Of a stretch of DNA of 64,000 nt, positions 7,783-16,987 are shown in pieces (within the stretch, counting starts at the first letter, position 1; every line of letters begins with the position of its first letter). Source of the DNA: an uncultured Christensenella sp. (lineage in GTDB: Bacteria; Bacillota; Clostridia; Christensenellales; UBA3700); NCBI GenBank assembly GCA_910583995.1, contig CAJTYW010000003.1, forward strand, positions 100,512 to 164,511. The letters are read 5' to 3'. Under the pieces are notes generated by a model. The model ran no database searches. It was not told the origin of the DNA and worked only from the letters and a program-made list of their open reading frames with translations. Position numbers and translations under genes: made by a program.

Positions 7783-10270
7783 ATGCTAATATATCAGGTT
7801 CAATATTTTCAACTTTCTTTTTTTGCATTTTGGTTTTGTGCATAAACAATATTGCAATTATTGTAAATGCTACTATTGCAACCGAAGTAATAGTTATTGC
7901 AATAATTTGATTTGGTGTTAGACCATTTGCTTGTAAGTTTTCATTTAAAATATAACCTATTTTGTCTTTATAAAACACTTTAGTAAAAGTACTTTCAGGG
8001 TTATATTCTCCTACAATTTGAATATCTTCTCCATCTTTTATATCGTCAAATAATATTTCTGAATTTATATCCGCTTGTTCGTATATTTTGATGTTAGTAC
8101 CGATTTTCGGAGCTTTTGTTTTCATAAATATAATATTTTGCTCAGGAGTAGTAGGGACTTTTTTAGCAAGATAATCGGCATTAACATAACCAGTATAATT
8201 TTTGCCAGCACTATTAATTGTTATTTCATACCAGTTCCAGCTACTATCAGATATTTTGCTATTACATATAACTTCAGTTTTAGGAGTTAATGTAAATTCC
8301 TTATCGTCAATTTTAAGCTTTTCGGAATATTTAAATGGGTATTTGTAAACTGCAACATTGCTAACTATTGCAGACATTTTTTGCCCTTTTAATTTAGTGT
8401 CTTTTGCTAAAACTTGTAAATCTTGTGCCAAAATATATTCCTTTTGAGACAAGTGTTCGGCAGTTACATAGTAATAATCATTTTGAGCATAAGTTATTTT
8501 TGCCAAAATCAAAAATACTGAATCTTTTGGGATATGTCTTGCAGATTCCGGATTGTTAGGTGTGATATAGGCAGTTGTTTCATTTATGATTTTTCCTGCG
8601 TTTATTATATCAAACTCTGTAGGAGTATCGTCAAAATGAATATTTTTTGTGCCTATTAAACCAATTTTTTCGCCGTCTATCTCAAATAACAAATGGTCAT
8701 CTTCGCTAGTATAGTAGTAGTGAGCATTAATGCTATCAACAGCTGTTGATATGTTTGAGTCTTTTGAGAAAAGATTTATTACATAGTCTTTCTCACGGGT
8801 AAACCTGCCGTTTTGTGAGTATTTTGTAATAGTGCCATCTTTTTCAACATACAAATTACCCCTAAAGTCAATATTGTAATTTCTACCTGCGGCAACATTT
8901 GTTGTATCAGTAAAAACAGCTTTTTCAGTGTTCTCTAAATCGTATTTTGCAATGTATCCTGTGGCTTTATTAATTAAATAAGCATAATTTGTGCTGACAG
9001 CGGTAGTTATTTCGTCTGCTGCAATACTAATGTTTTTAATTAGCTCGGTAAGAGTACTACCATCATAAGTCAAAACTTTACCATCTTTTAAAACTAGCAA
9101 CTTAGTATTGTAAACAGCAATTGATTGTACATTTTCTGCAATTAATTTATTGCTATCGTCATAAAGATTATTTTGATTATCAATATAATAAATACGACCG
9201 CTTACTGCTGCAACTTTTATTGGAGTGTAGTCTACAGGAAAAGCTGTTCTTTCTTTATTTGAAATATTACGCTTTACAATTCTTTTATTGTTAGTATCTG
9301 CAATGTATAAATAACTTCCGTCGCTAAAAACGCTTTTTGGACTATCAAATCTTTGTATATCGTCGCCTTTACTTGTTATTGTGTTTTCAAATGCGTCATT
9401 ATTGAATAAGTAAACTTTATGATTTTGAGCGGTAACATACAATTTATTATTGCTAAAAACCAATTTGTTAAAGTTTATTTCTTCATTGTATATTTGATTT
9501 TGAGCAGAATTTTTATATAGCTTACCACCTGCAATAAAATAAACTTGATTATCCACAACATAGTAATCTGTAAAAATGTTTCCAATATCTATTGTATGAA
9601 TATCGACAAAAGAATTTGTTGCGTTGTTGTATTTTTTAATAATTGTGTTAGTGGTAGTGCTACTGAAAACATAAATTTCGTTGTTTATTATTTTTATATT
9701 GTTAACACTATTTACACCAATACCTATATTTAAATTGTTTTCTACTTTATTGCTTAAAATATTTTCTTTAGTTTCAGTATCTGTAGTAATATCGTAAGTT
9801 GCAATGCTATTTGCAAGAATGATTGCAAGCTTATTATCTTTTTTACCGATTGACAAAATGTTTTGGTAATCAATATCTTGATAAGATGTTTTAATTTGGG
9901 TTTCTGTATCAACAATACACAAGTTTGTGTTGTTATCTTTTATTATAAGTGCGATTATTTTGTTCCCAACAATTGTAAGTTTATCAATTCTCTCATCATT
10001 GCTTTGGGTTAAGTCTTTATAAAAGTAACTATATTTACTATCTTGCTTTTGAACAAAAAGAGTTTTCTCGTTTGCGACAGCTAAGTAATCGTCCGTTTTG
10101 TCTATTGCAATAGGATTGCTTAATTTCATATATCTTGCCATATCGGATAATACTACAGGCTCAAGCGTGTTATCACTCTCGCGTGCAAAATCTCCTTCTG
10201 CCAAAACGATTGGGAAGGCAAGTATTACTATTAATAGAATAAATATAATAAAAATAAGCGTTTTTTTCAT
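7781..10270 (-). CDS. Secreted, C-terminally anchored protein with propeller-like repeats and SH3b-like domains
   Basis: The 829-residue protein has a Sec signal peptide (residues 1-25, ending VLAEGD). About 560 residues of repeated short beta segments follow, such as IVGNKIIALI, NNKLYVTA, DGSYLYIADTNNKRIV and VSGRIYYIDNQNNL; the spacing and the YIADT.N.R.V motif are those of NHL-like beta-propellers. Two SH3b-like modules lie near residues 630-705 (NVAVYKYPF... GYVNADYLA) and 715-790 (NIKIYEQADINSE... GYILNENL). A single membrane helix (about 793-812) and a basic tail end the protein. It therefore sits outside the membrane, anchored at its C-terminus. SH3b modules often bind cell wall, so a wall-associated sensor or scaffold is plausible; no catalytic domain is seen. 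RBS AGAGGGATAT. Confidence 0.7.
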   Translation of the reverse strand: MKKTLIFIIFILLIVILAFPIVLAEGDFARESDNTLEPVVLSDMARYMKLSNPIAIDKTDDYLAVANEKTLFVQKQDSKYSYFYKDLTQSNDERIDKLTIVGNKIIALIIKDNNTNLCIVDTETQIKTSYQDIDYQNILSIGKKDNKLAIILANSIATYDITTDTETKENILSNKVENNLNIGIGVNSVNNIKIINNEIYVFSSTTTNTIIKKYNNATNSFVDIHTIDIGNIFTDYYVVDNQVYFIAGGKLYKNSAQNQIYNEEINFNKLVFSNNKLYVTAQNHKVYLFNNDAFENTITSKGDDIQRFDSPKSVFSDGSYLYIADTNNKRIVKRNISNKERTAFPVDYTPIKVAAVSGRIYYIDNQNNLYDDSNKLIAENVQSIAVYNTKLLVLKDGKVLTYDGSTLTELIKNISIAADEITTAVSTNYAYLINKATGYIAKYDLENTEKAVFTDTTNVAAGRNYNIDFRGNLYVEKDGTITKYSQNGRFTREKDYVINLFSKDSNISTAVDSINAHYYYTSEDDHLLFEIDGEKIGLIGTKNIHFDDTPTEFDIINAGKIINETTAYITPNNPESARHIPKDSVFLILAKITYAQNDYYYVTAEHLSQKEYILAQDLQVLAKDTKLKGQKMSAIVSNVAVYKYPFKYSEKLKIDDKEFTLTPKTEVICNSKISDSSWNWYEITINSAGKNYTGYVNADYLAKKVPTTPEQNIIFMKTKAPKIGTNIKIYEQADINSEILFDDIKDGEDIQIVGEYNPESTFTKVFYKDKIGYILNENLQANGLTPNQIIAITITSVAIVAFTIIAILFMHKTKMQKKKVENIEPDILA

Positions 10271-10304
10271 ATATCCCTCTTATAAAGCATATAATTACAT
10301 TTTG

Positions 10305-10333
10305 ATTATACACTAAATGTTAAAAAAAGTAAA
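10305..10333 (-). promoter_or_regulatory. Sigma-A-type promoter for the propeller/SH3 gene
   Basis: On the minus strand TTTACT, a 17-base spacer and TATAAT lie about 35 bases upstream of the start codon. Confidence 0.65.
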
Positions 10334-10360
10334 CATTTTTCTTTTAATTTTAAATTTGTC

Positions 10361-10389
10361 TTGCAAGTTTATGGAAATTATGCTACAAT
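10361..10389 (+). promoter_or_regulatory. Sigma-A-type promoter for the alpha-CTD/WG gene
   Basis: TTGCAA (10361-10366), a 17-base spacer and TACAAT (10384-10389) lie about 78 bases before the start codon. Confidence 0.6.
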
Positions 10390-10466
10390 AATTAGGATAT
10401 TAAAATAATTATTTATAACAGCAAATAGTAGTTAATTGCTGCATATATATGACTAGCGGAGGCAAT

Positions 10467-11639
10467 ATGTCTAAAAATAAATTTGTAAAACCTAATCAAG
10501 ATTATATGCCTGAAGGGGATAGCAATCTTTTACAAAAAGATATTGAAGAATTGGGTTTAAGTGAATATACTTTGTCAAAACTAAAAAGTGTGGAAATTTG
10601 TAAAATTATAGATTTGGCAAGATGTCAAATGAAACACTTATATAAAATCCCTGGAATGAATAAAAAAAACATTTTTGAAGTTCTTAAAAAATTGCAAAAT
10701 GCAGGTTTGGATTTGAAAAGGTCGCCTGTTTTAGCGACAGTGGCAGAAGAAGGCTTACATAGCAAAAACGATGCAAAAGATAATAGCGAAAGTGTAAAAG
10801 TCACAGGTAATCAAGACAAAAAAGCGGATAATAAAAAAAATAAGGACAATAAAAAGGAAAATATTGCTAAAAATAAAGGTAAAGGACAACCTGTAGTTGC
10901 AGAAAACAATACTGCGGAAATAGGGGCAAAGCAAAATAATAAAAACTTTGACAAAAAAAATAAGCAGGATAAAAAGAATAATTCTGATATAAAACAAAAT
11001 CAAAACAATGATAATAAAGTTGCTTTTGGAAATAAGAAACAGGCTATACCACAAAAACAAGTAAAAGTGGGAAATCCTAATCCGATAAACAACTCTCCGC
11101 AAAAGCCACAAGCTGAGCCTAAGCGAATGAAAGTTAACAGCTATGATATTGATTCATTTATAAATGAAAATACATCTGGCAAGAAAACTTTGAAACAAGA
11201 GAGAGAAGAAAAAATTGCAAAAGCAATAAAAGATTTGCCACCTGTTAAAAATGCTGACGGACTATATAAATTTTACAGACACGGCAAATGGGGATACAAG
11301 ACAGAGTCAGGTAAAGTGGTAATAGAACCAACTTATACAGAAGCTTTTAATTTTAGAGAAGGGCTTGCTTGTGTGGAACTTGACGAGAGATGTGGTTTTA
11401 TTAACAAACAAGGTGAAATTGTAATTCCTATTCAGTATGATACAGCTTGCAGTTTTAGTGAAGGTGTTGCATCTGTAACAAAAGGCGACAAATGCGGTTA
11501 TATAGATAAGGAAGGTAATATTGTTTTTGATTTTGTATATGAAGCTGCAACTTCTTTTGAAAATGATATTGCACTTGTTAAAAAAGACGGCAAATGGGGT
11601 TATATGGATAGAAAAACAGGAGAAATTAGACTTAGATAA
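10467..11639 (+). CDS. Fusion of an RNA polymerase alpha-CTD-like domain and WG repeats
   Basis: The start at 10467 is chosen over the in-frame ATG at 10449 because GGAGG (10458-10462) lies between them, 4 bases before it; this gives 390 residues. Residues about 20-85 follow the RNA polymerase alpha C-terminal domain closely: DIEELGLSEYTLSKLK, then IIDLA, LYKIPGMNKKNIFEVLKKL and NAGLDLK, which matches the alpha-CTD order (I..L.LS...LK...I, DL, L..I.N.G.KS..EI...L...GL.L). A Lys/Asn/Gln-rich low-complexity linker follows (about 90-250). The end (about 265-390) is a WG-repeat domain with KWGY, RCGF, KCGY and KWGY motifs. WG repeats are thought to bind other molecules. The helix-hairpin-helix part could bind DNA; function unknown. 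Confidence 0.7.
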   Translation: MSKNKFVKPNQDYMPEGDSNLLQKDIEELGLSEYTLSKLKSVEICKIIDLARCQMKHLYKIPGMNKKNIFEVLKKLQNAGLDLKRSPVLATVAEEGLHSKNDAKDNSESVKVTGNQDKKADNKKNKDNKKENIAKNKGKGQPVVAENNTAEIGAKQNNKNFDKKNKQDKKNNSDIKQNQNNDNKVAFGNKKQAIPQKQVKVGNPNPINNSPQKPQAEPKRMKVNSYDIDSFINENTSGKKTLKQEREEKIAKAIKDLPPVKNADGLYKFYRHGKWGYKTESGKVVIEPTYTEAFNFREGLACVELDERCGFINKQGEIVIPIQYDTACSFSEGVASVTKGDKCGYIDKEGNIVFDFVYEAATSFENDIALVKKDGKWGYMDRKTGEIRLR

Positions 11640-11706
11640 AGTAAGTTTTAAAATTTTTGTTTTTACTTAAATATAAAGATAATAATAAAAATAATATTAA
11701 TAAAAA

Positions 11707-11745
11707 TTGTCGGTTGCTTACAAATTAAGTAGCCGATTTTGTTTT
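11707..11745 (+). terminator. Intrinsic terminator after the alpha-CTD/WG gene
   Basis: TCGGTTGCTT (11710-11719) pairs with AAGTAGCCGA (11727-11736) using two G-T wobbles, followed by TTTTGTTTTATT. It lies in the 329-base gap between convergent genes; no gene or other structure is seen in the rest of that gap apart from the gdhA terminator. Confidence 0.7.
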
Positions 11746-11889
11746 ATTGTGTAGAATTTTGTAATTTTAAAGCATTTTAAATTGTGATATGAAAATATGC
11801 TATTATTTGCAAATGCTCATTTGTTAATTTAGCAAGTATTTTTTATGCGTAGTAAAGGGAATTATTGAAAATTTATAAAAAACCGCAAC

Positions 11890-11928
11890 AAAAATCGGGA
11901 CTACTTTTATAGTCCCGAGATTTTGTTT
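11890..11928 (-). terminator. Intrinsic terminator for gdhA
   Basis: TCGGGACTA (11895-11903) pairs with TAGTCCCGA (11910-11918). Read on the minus strand it is followed by a T-rich run, 40 bases after the gdhA stop. Confidence 0.85.
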
Positions 11929-11968
11929 TATATCAATATTTAGAATTTTATTTTAAACTAATTGGTTA

Positions 11969-13324
11969 TTAGATGATGCCTTGAGCCATCATAGCTTCAG
12001 CAACTTTCTTGAAACCAGCAATGTTTGCACCAGCAACCAAGTTGTAACCAAGACCTTCGCTTTCAGCAGCTTCCATAGAGTTTTTATGGATAGTTTTCAT
12101 AATTTGGTCAAGTTTAGCATCAACTTCTTCAGCAGTCCAAGAATATCTCATACTGTTTTGGCTCATCTCTAGTGCAGAGCAAGCAACACCACCAGCATTA
12201 ACTGCTTTTGCAGGAGCACAAACAACACCATTTTCCATTAAGTACTCAAGAGCTTCGTTAGTAGTTGGCATATTAGCAACTTCAATGTAATATTTTACGC
12301 CGTTTGCAACGATTTGTTTAGCATCTTCGATTCTAACTTCGTTTTGAGTAGCACAAGGCATAACGATATCAACTTTTTCACCCCAAGGCTTTTTGCCTGC
12401 AAAGAATGGAACGCCGAATTTGTCAGCATAGTCTTTAGCTTTATTTCTACCAGATGCACGCATCTCAAGTAGGTAATTGATTTTTTCTTCAGTGTTTACG
12501 CCGTCTTTATCATATATATAGCCGTCTGGACCTGAAATAGTAACAACTTTACCACCAAGCTCAGTGATTTTTAATACAGCACCCCAGCATACATTACCAA
12601 AACCTGACAAAGCAAATGTTTTGCCTGCGATTTTGTCATTAAAGTGAGCTAAAACTTCGCGAGTGAAGTAAGTAGCACCAAAACCAGTAGCTTCAGGACG
12701 AATCAAGCTTCCGCCATAAGATAGACCTTTACCAGTTAAAACACCATTTTCAAATGTGCCTTTAATACGTTTGTATTGACCATATAAGTAACCGATTTCT
12801 CTTGCACCAACGCCGATATCACCAGCAGGAACGTCAACGTCTGGTCCGATATATTTGTAAAGCTCGGTCATAAAGCTTTGGCAAAATCTCATAACTTCTG
12901 CATCTGATTTACCGCTTGGGTCAAAGTCTGAACCACCTTTACCACCGCCGATAGGAAGACCTGTCAAGCTGTTTTTGAAAGTTTGTTCAAAACCTAAGAA
13001 TTTCATAATTCCCATATAAACTGATGGGTGGAAACGCAAACCGCCCTTGTAAGGTCCGATAGCACCATTAAATTGTACTCTGAAACCTCTGTTAACTTGA
13101 ACATTACCGTTGTCGTCAACCCAAGGAACTCTGAAAGTGAAAGCACGCTCTGGCTCAACCATTCTTTCAATTAGGTTAGCTTTAACATATTCAGGGTGTT
13201 TTTCGATGATAGGCTCAAGAGATTTCAAAACTTCTTCAACAGTTTGAATAAACTCTGGCTCATTAGCATTTTTCTCACGAACTTTTGCTACTACATCTTG
13301 TAGATATTTGTTAGTAAATTGCAT
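11969..13324 (-). CDS. gdhA: NADP-type glutamate dehydrogenase
   Basis: The enzyme interconverts glutamate with 2-oxoglutarate and ammonium. At 451 residues it has the usual length of hexameric bacterial enzymes (about 445-450). The substrate domain shows FRVPWVDDNG, RVQFNGAIGPYKGGLRFHPSV and TGLPIGGGKGGSDFDP with the active-site Lys129. The dinucleotide domain shows ALSGFGNVCWGA (about 240-251). Similarity to the well-studied clostridial and enterobacterial enzymes is high throughout. In fermentative Clostridia it usually serves ammonium assimilation or glutamate catabolism; direction cannot be read here. It is a single-gene unit with its own promoter, a GGAGG ribosome binding site and a terminator. 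Codon choice is more restricted and less AT-biased than its neighbours, as expected of a highly expressed gene. Confidence 0.95.
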   Translation of the reverse strand: MQFTNKYLQDVVAKVREKNANEPEFIQTVEEVLKSLEPIIEKHPEYVKANLIERMVEPERAFTFRVPWVDDNGNVQVNRGFRVQFNGAIGPYKGGLRFHPSVYMGIMKFLGFEQTFKNSLTGLPIGGGKGGSDFDPSGKSDAEVMRFCQSFMTELYKYIGPDVDVPAGDIGVGAREIGYLYGQYKRIKGTFENGVLTGKGLSYGGSLIRPEATGFGATYFTREVLAHFNDKIAGKTFALSGFGNVCWGAVLKITELGGKVVTISGPDGYIYDKDGVNTEEKINYLLEMRASGRNKAKDYADKFGVPFFAGKKPWGEKVDIVMPCATQNEVRIEDAKQIVANGVKYYIEVANMPTTNEALEYLMENGVVCAPAKAVNAGGVACSALEMSQNSMRYSWTAEEVDAKLDQIMKTIHKNSMEAAESEGLGYNLVAGANIAGFKKVAEAMMAQGII

Positions 13325-13360
13325 TATACTTACCTCCGAAGTTAATTTCTAATTGAATTA

Positions 13361-13389
13361 ATTATATAACAAATTTATTTGAATATCAA
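13361..13389 (-). promoter_or_regulatory. Sigma-A-type promoter for gdhA
   Basis: On the minus strand TTGATA, a 17-base spacer and TATAAT lie about 40 bases before the gdhA start. Confidence 0.7.
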
Positions 13390-13553
13390 TAATTTTAAAA
13401 CAATTTTTTTAAATTTTGCTAAAACAATTACTTAATGTTGATATAGTATATGGTTATGATAATTAATATCGTGCAAGATTTTTATTATATTTTATATGTT
13501 TTACGCTTTAATGTAAAATCTGCAATCTTCGATAAAAAAGTAAAAGTATAGGG

Positions 13554-13582
13554 TTGACTTTACTTTATTATAATGGTATACT
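13554..13582 (+). promoter_or_regulatory. Sigma-A-type promoter for the riboswitch/ATPase transcript
   Basis: TTGACT (13554-13559), a 17-base spacer and TATACT (13577-13582). Transcription would start near 13590, about 85 bases before the riboswitch core. Confidence 0.7.
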
Positions 13583-13671
13583 TATAAAGTAATATTAATA
13601 ATATTTAATATATCAATATTTAAATGTTTATAATTTCTTTAATTTATTAATATATTGTAACAACTGAATAT

Positions 13672-13797
13672 TAAAGGGAGTAGTTTAAGTATGCTATCAA
13701 CAATCCCGCCGTAAAAGGCTGGTAGTATACGCCAACATTTGGTTACAAGACTTTTTATACTAAGGCAAATGGCTATAAGTATAAAAGGTCTTTTTTA
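13672..13797 (+). ncRNA. Manganese riboswitch (yybP-ykoY family) with terminator
   Basis: GGGAGTAG (13676-13683), CCGCCGTAAAAGGC in an internal loop (13706-13719) and GCCAACATTTGG (13731-13742) follow the conserved order of the yybP-ykoY Mn2+ aptamer. A long imperfect stem, GTATGCTATCA (13689-13699) with TGGTAGTATAC (13720-13730), closes the central arm. The expression platform is a strong hairpin (GACTTTTTATACT ... AGTATAAAAGGTC, 13749-13790) followed by TTTTTT, that is, a terminator. In this family Mn2+ stabilises the aptamer and turns on Mn exporters. The P-type ATPase gene starts 63 bases downstream and is a known kind of target (the lactococcal yoaB case). Confidence 0.8.
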
Positions 13798-13859
13798 TAT
13801 AACAAACAATTATATGTGAAATTGTACAATTTGATTTTAATACTAATTTAGGAGAATAA

Positions 13860-16520
13860 ATGATGAATTTATTTAACAAAGAGAAAGAGATAGTTTTAAA
13901 AGAAATGAAAACTTCTATAAACGGACTATCTACAGCTGAAAGCAATGCACGAATTGAAGAATATGGTGAAAATAAACTTTCCGAAAAAAAGAAGAAAAGT
14001 GCAATAATTGTTTTTTTGGAACAATTTAAAGATTTATTAGTTATAATTTTGCTTATTGCGGCAATCATTAGCGGCGTTACCGGCGAGTGGGCAGGTATGG
14101 CAGTTATATTTGTTGTTATAATTATGAACGCTATTTTGGGTACTGTTCAGTATCTTAAGGCAGAAAAATCGCTTGACGCACTCAAAAAGTTATCCGCACC
14201 TAGTGCAAAAGTTATGCGTGACGGCGAAGTTGTGACTATACCTTCCGAGCAAGTTACAATAGGTGATATTATTGTTTTAGAAGCCGGTGACTTGATAGTT
14301 GCAGACGGAAGAATTATAGAAAACTATAGTTTGCAAGTAAATGAAAGTTCTCTAACAGGCGAGTCTACAGCAGTAGAAAAAACAGACTCTGTAATAGAAG
14401 GCGAAAATGTAGCATTGGGTGACCAAGTAAATATGGTGTTTAGCGGTTCACTTGTAACTTATGGCAGAGCAATTATGGTTGTAACGGCAGTAGGTATGCA
14501 AACTGAAATAGGTAAAATCGCTAAACTTATGAATGAAACGGGGGAAAAACTTACCCCATTACAAAAAAGCCTTAACAAATTTAGTCAAATGCTTGCTATA
14601 ATTATTATGGTTATAAGCATTGTAGTGTTTGGACTTACTTTGTGGCGTAGCTTTGACTCTGACAATGTTTTAAAAACAGTTTTAAATTCCTTTACCTTTG
14701 CAATAGCGCTTGCAGTTGCAGCTATACCTGAAGCATTAGGTAGTATAGTAACAATAGTGCAGGCAGTCGGTACAAGCAAAATGGCAAAACAAAACGCTAT
14801 AATAAAAGATTTGTCTGCAGTGGAAACACTTGGTGCAGTAAGCGTAATATGTTCGGACAAAACAGGTACGCTAACTCAAAATAAAATGACAACTCAAGAA
14901 GTTTATGTAAATGGCCGTTTTAAGCGTGGTGAAGATATAGACAAAAACGAATTTGGCGAAAATATGTTGCTTCACGAAATGGTTTTGGTCAATGACAGCA
15001 CGCATAGAAGTGGCGACGGAATAGGCGACCCGACAGAAATAGCACTTACCGTGCTTGGAGAAAAACTTGGTGTTGACGAGATAGATTACAGAAAAAAATA
15101 TCCGAGACTTGCAGAAATTGCTTTTGACTCAGACAGAAAACTAATGAGCATATTAGGTGAATATAATGGTAAAAAATATATGTTCACAAAAGGTGCATTA
15201 GATGTTATTTTAAGTAGAGTAGATAGCATTGTTGAAAACGGAAAGGTTAGAAAATTTACACCAACTGATAAAAAAAATATAGAGAATGCAAATTTGGAAC
15301 TTTCACAAAAAGGCTTAAGAGTTTTAACCTTTGCTTTTAAAGAGTTTGATAAAGATACAATTAGCGTGCAAGATGAGTTTGGCTATACATTTGTAGGATT
15401 GGTAAGTATGATTGACCCGCCAAGAGAAGAGAGTATGGAAGCAGTACGCAGGGCAAAAATTGCAGGCATAAAGACAATAATGATTACGGGCGACCATAAA
15501 ATCACGGCAGGTGCTATAGCAAAACAAATCGGGATAATGGAAGATGACGATATTGCTTTAAATGGTGTTGAGCTTGATAAAATGTCGGACGAACAGCTTA
15601 ATAATATTTTGGATAAAGTTACAGTATATGCAAGAGTTTCACCTGAAAATAAAATTAGGATAGTGGAAGCTTGGCAAAGGCGTGGTAATATAGTTTCTAT
15701 GACAGGTGACGGAGTTAACGATTCTCCTGCACTTAAAAAGGCTGATATCGGTGTTGCAATGGGCATAACGGGAACGGAAGTAAGTAAAGACGCTGCATCA
15801 ATGATTTTAACAGACGATAACTTTGCAACAATAGTAAATAGTGTATCAAATGGCAGATGCGTTTACAATAATATTAAAAATGCAGTAATGTTTTTATTGA
15901 GCGGAAATTTAGCGGGTATCTTTTGTATACTTTTAACTTCTGTAATGGGGTGGAACATTCCGTTTACAACAATACATTTATTGTTTATCAACCTTTTAAC
16001 TGATAGTTTACCTGCAATTGCAATAGGAATGGAACCTGCAAGTAACGATTTGTTACTGCAAAAACCGCGAAACCCTAAAGAACCACTTTTATCAAAAAAT
16101 GTGCTGTTAATGATTTTATTGCAAGGATTTTTGATATTTGGTGCAACAATGGGTGCTTATAGCATAGGTAAATTTGCAGGACTTAGCGATACACTTGCAA
16201 CTACAATGTCATTTTTGACAATTACACTAGCAAGACTATTCCACGGCTTTAACTGCAGGGGAAGACTGAGCGTTGCAAAACTTGGTCTCAAAACTAACTG
16301 GTATGTTGTGGGAGCTTTGGGTATAGGTGTGGCGTTAATGTGCTTTGTTACATTTGTACCAGGACTTAATAGCTTGTTTGAGATTTCAAGCGATTTGTTA
16401 GCAAAGCCACAAATGATTGGATACATTGTGTTGTTTGCTATAATGCCTACAATTATGATTCAAATTGGTAAAATGGTAATGGAATTGTATAAAAAATTTA
16501 GTGAAAAAACTATTAAATAA
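13860..16520 (+). CDS. P-type cation-transporting ATPase (P2A-like), probable Mn2+ exporter
   Basis: The 886 residues have the full P2A layout: actuator domain with TGES (near 168), phosphorylation motif CSDKTGTLTQ with Asp333, TGDH, the hinge MTGDGVNDSPALK and about ten membrane helices, ending with a C-terminal cluster of four to six. In helix 4 the sequence is AAIPEALGS rather than the PEGLPA of classical calcium pumps; as far as I recall, that variant is shared with riboswitch-controlled Mn-related pumps. Helix 6 has NLLTDSLPA. The riboswitch upstream argues for manganese detoxification; calcium transport remains possible. The start follows TTAGGAGAATAA; a tandem ATG leaves a one-codon ambiguity. 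A short gap leads to the YqeY-like gene. Confidence 0.85.
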   Translation: MMNLFNKEKEIVLKEMKTSINGLSTAESNARIEEYGENKLSEKKKKSAIIVFLEQFKDLLVIILLIAAIISGVTGEWAGMAVIFVVIIMNAILGTVQYLKAEKSLDALKKLSAPSAKVMRDGEVVTIPSEQVTIGDIIVLEAGDLIVADGRIIENYSLQVNESSLTGESTAVEKTDSVIEGENVALGDQVNMVFSGSLVTYGRAIMVVTAVGMQTEIGKIAKLMNETGEKLTPLQKSLNKFSQMLAIIIMVISIVVFGLTLWRSFDSDNVLKTVLNSFTFAIALAVAAIPEALGSIVTIVQAVGTSKMAKQNAIIKDLSAVETLGAVSVICSDKTGTLTQNKMTTQEVYVNGRFKRGEDIDKNEFGENMLLHEMVLVNDSTHRSGDGIGDPTEIALTVLGEKLGVDEIDYRKKYPRLAEIAFDSDRKLMSILGEYNGKKYMFTKGALDVILSRVDSIVENGKVRKFTPTDKKNIENANLELSQKGLRVLTFAFKEFDKDTISVQDEFGYTFVGLVSMIDPPREESMEAVRRAKIAGIKTIMITGDHKITAGAIAKQIGIMEDDDIALNGVELDKMSDEQLNNILDKVTVYARVSPENKIRIVEAWQRRGNIVSMTGDGVNDSPALKKADIGVAMGITGTEVSKDAASMILTDDNFATIVNSVSNGRCVYNNIKNAVMFLLSGNLAGIFCILLTSVMGWNIPFTTIHLLFINLLTDSLPAIAIGMEPASNDLLLQKPRNPKEPLLSKNVLLMILLQGFLIFGATMGAYSIGKFAGLSDTLATTMSFLTITLARLFHGFNCRGRLSVAKLGLKTNWYVVGALGIGVALMCFVTFVPGLNSLFEISSDLLAKPQMIGYIVLFAIMPTIMIQIGKMVMELYKKFSEKTIK

Positions 16521-16543
16521 AATAAATACTAGGAGAAGAAATT

Positions 16544-16987
16544 ATGTTATTAGATGAAATTAGAAGCAAATTTAATGAAGCAAGAAAAGCAAAAGATGAA
16601 ACTACAAAGTCTGCACTAGAAGCAGTTATCGCAGGTGTGCTTTTAAAACAAAAAAGTGGTAAAGGCGAAGTAACAGATGCAGATGTTATGGAATGTGTTA
16701 GTAAAGAGATAAAAGTTCAAACAGAAGTTGCGGAATTATATAAAGAAAAAGACCCTGCAACTTCAAATATAGCTTGTTGTAAAATTGAAATTTTAAAAGA
16801 GTTTTTGCCAAAGCAAATGACTGAAGAAGAAGTGCTTGCTCTAATAAAAGAAAAGGATATTTATCCTGACGCATCACCTAAAACAAAGGGTATGATTATA
16901 AAAAGTATTATGCCTATTATTGCTTGTAAGTTTGACAAAAGCAAAGTTAATGGACTTGTTGAAGAATACCTTAAAACAAAATGTTAA
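16544..16987 (+). CDS. yqeY: GatB/YqeY domain protein
   Basis: A free-standing 147-residue GatB/YqeY domain protein. The family's helical domain resembles the tRNA-binding tail of the amidotransferase subunit GatB; the function of the stand-alone form is not settled. Recognised by the N-terminal MLLDEIRSKFNEARKAKDETTKSAL-type helix pair (split here: LLDEIRSKFNEARKAKDE then SALEAVIAGVL), the KEIKVQTEVAELYKEK helix, and EFLPKQMTEEEV followed by PKTKGMIIKSIMP. Length is normal for the family. It follows the ATPase by 23 bases with an AGGAGAAG ribosome binding site and overlaps the next gene by 7 bases, so the three genes probably share a transcript. Confidence 0.85.
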   Translation: MLLDEIRSKFNEARKAKDETTKSALEAVIAGVLLKQKSGKGEVTDADVMECVSKEIKVQTEVAELYKEKDPATSNIACCKIEILKEFLPKQMTEEEVLALIKEKDIYPDASPKTKGMIIKSIMPIIACKFDKSKVNGLVEEYLKTKC

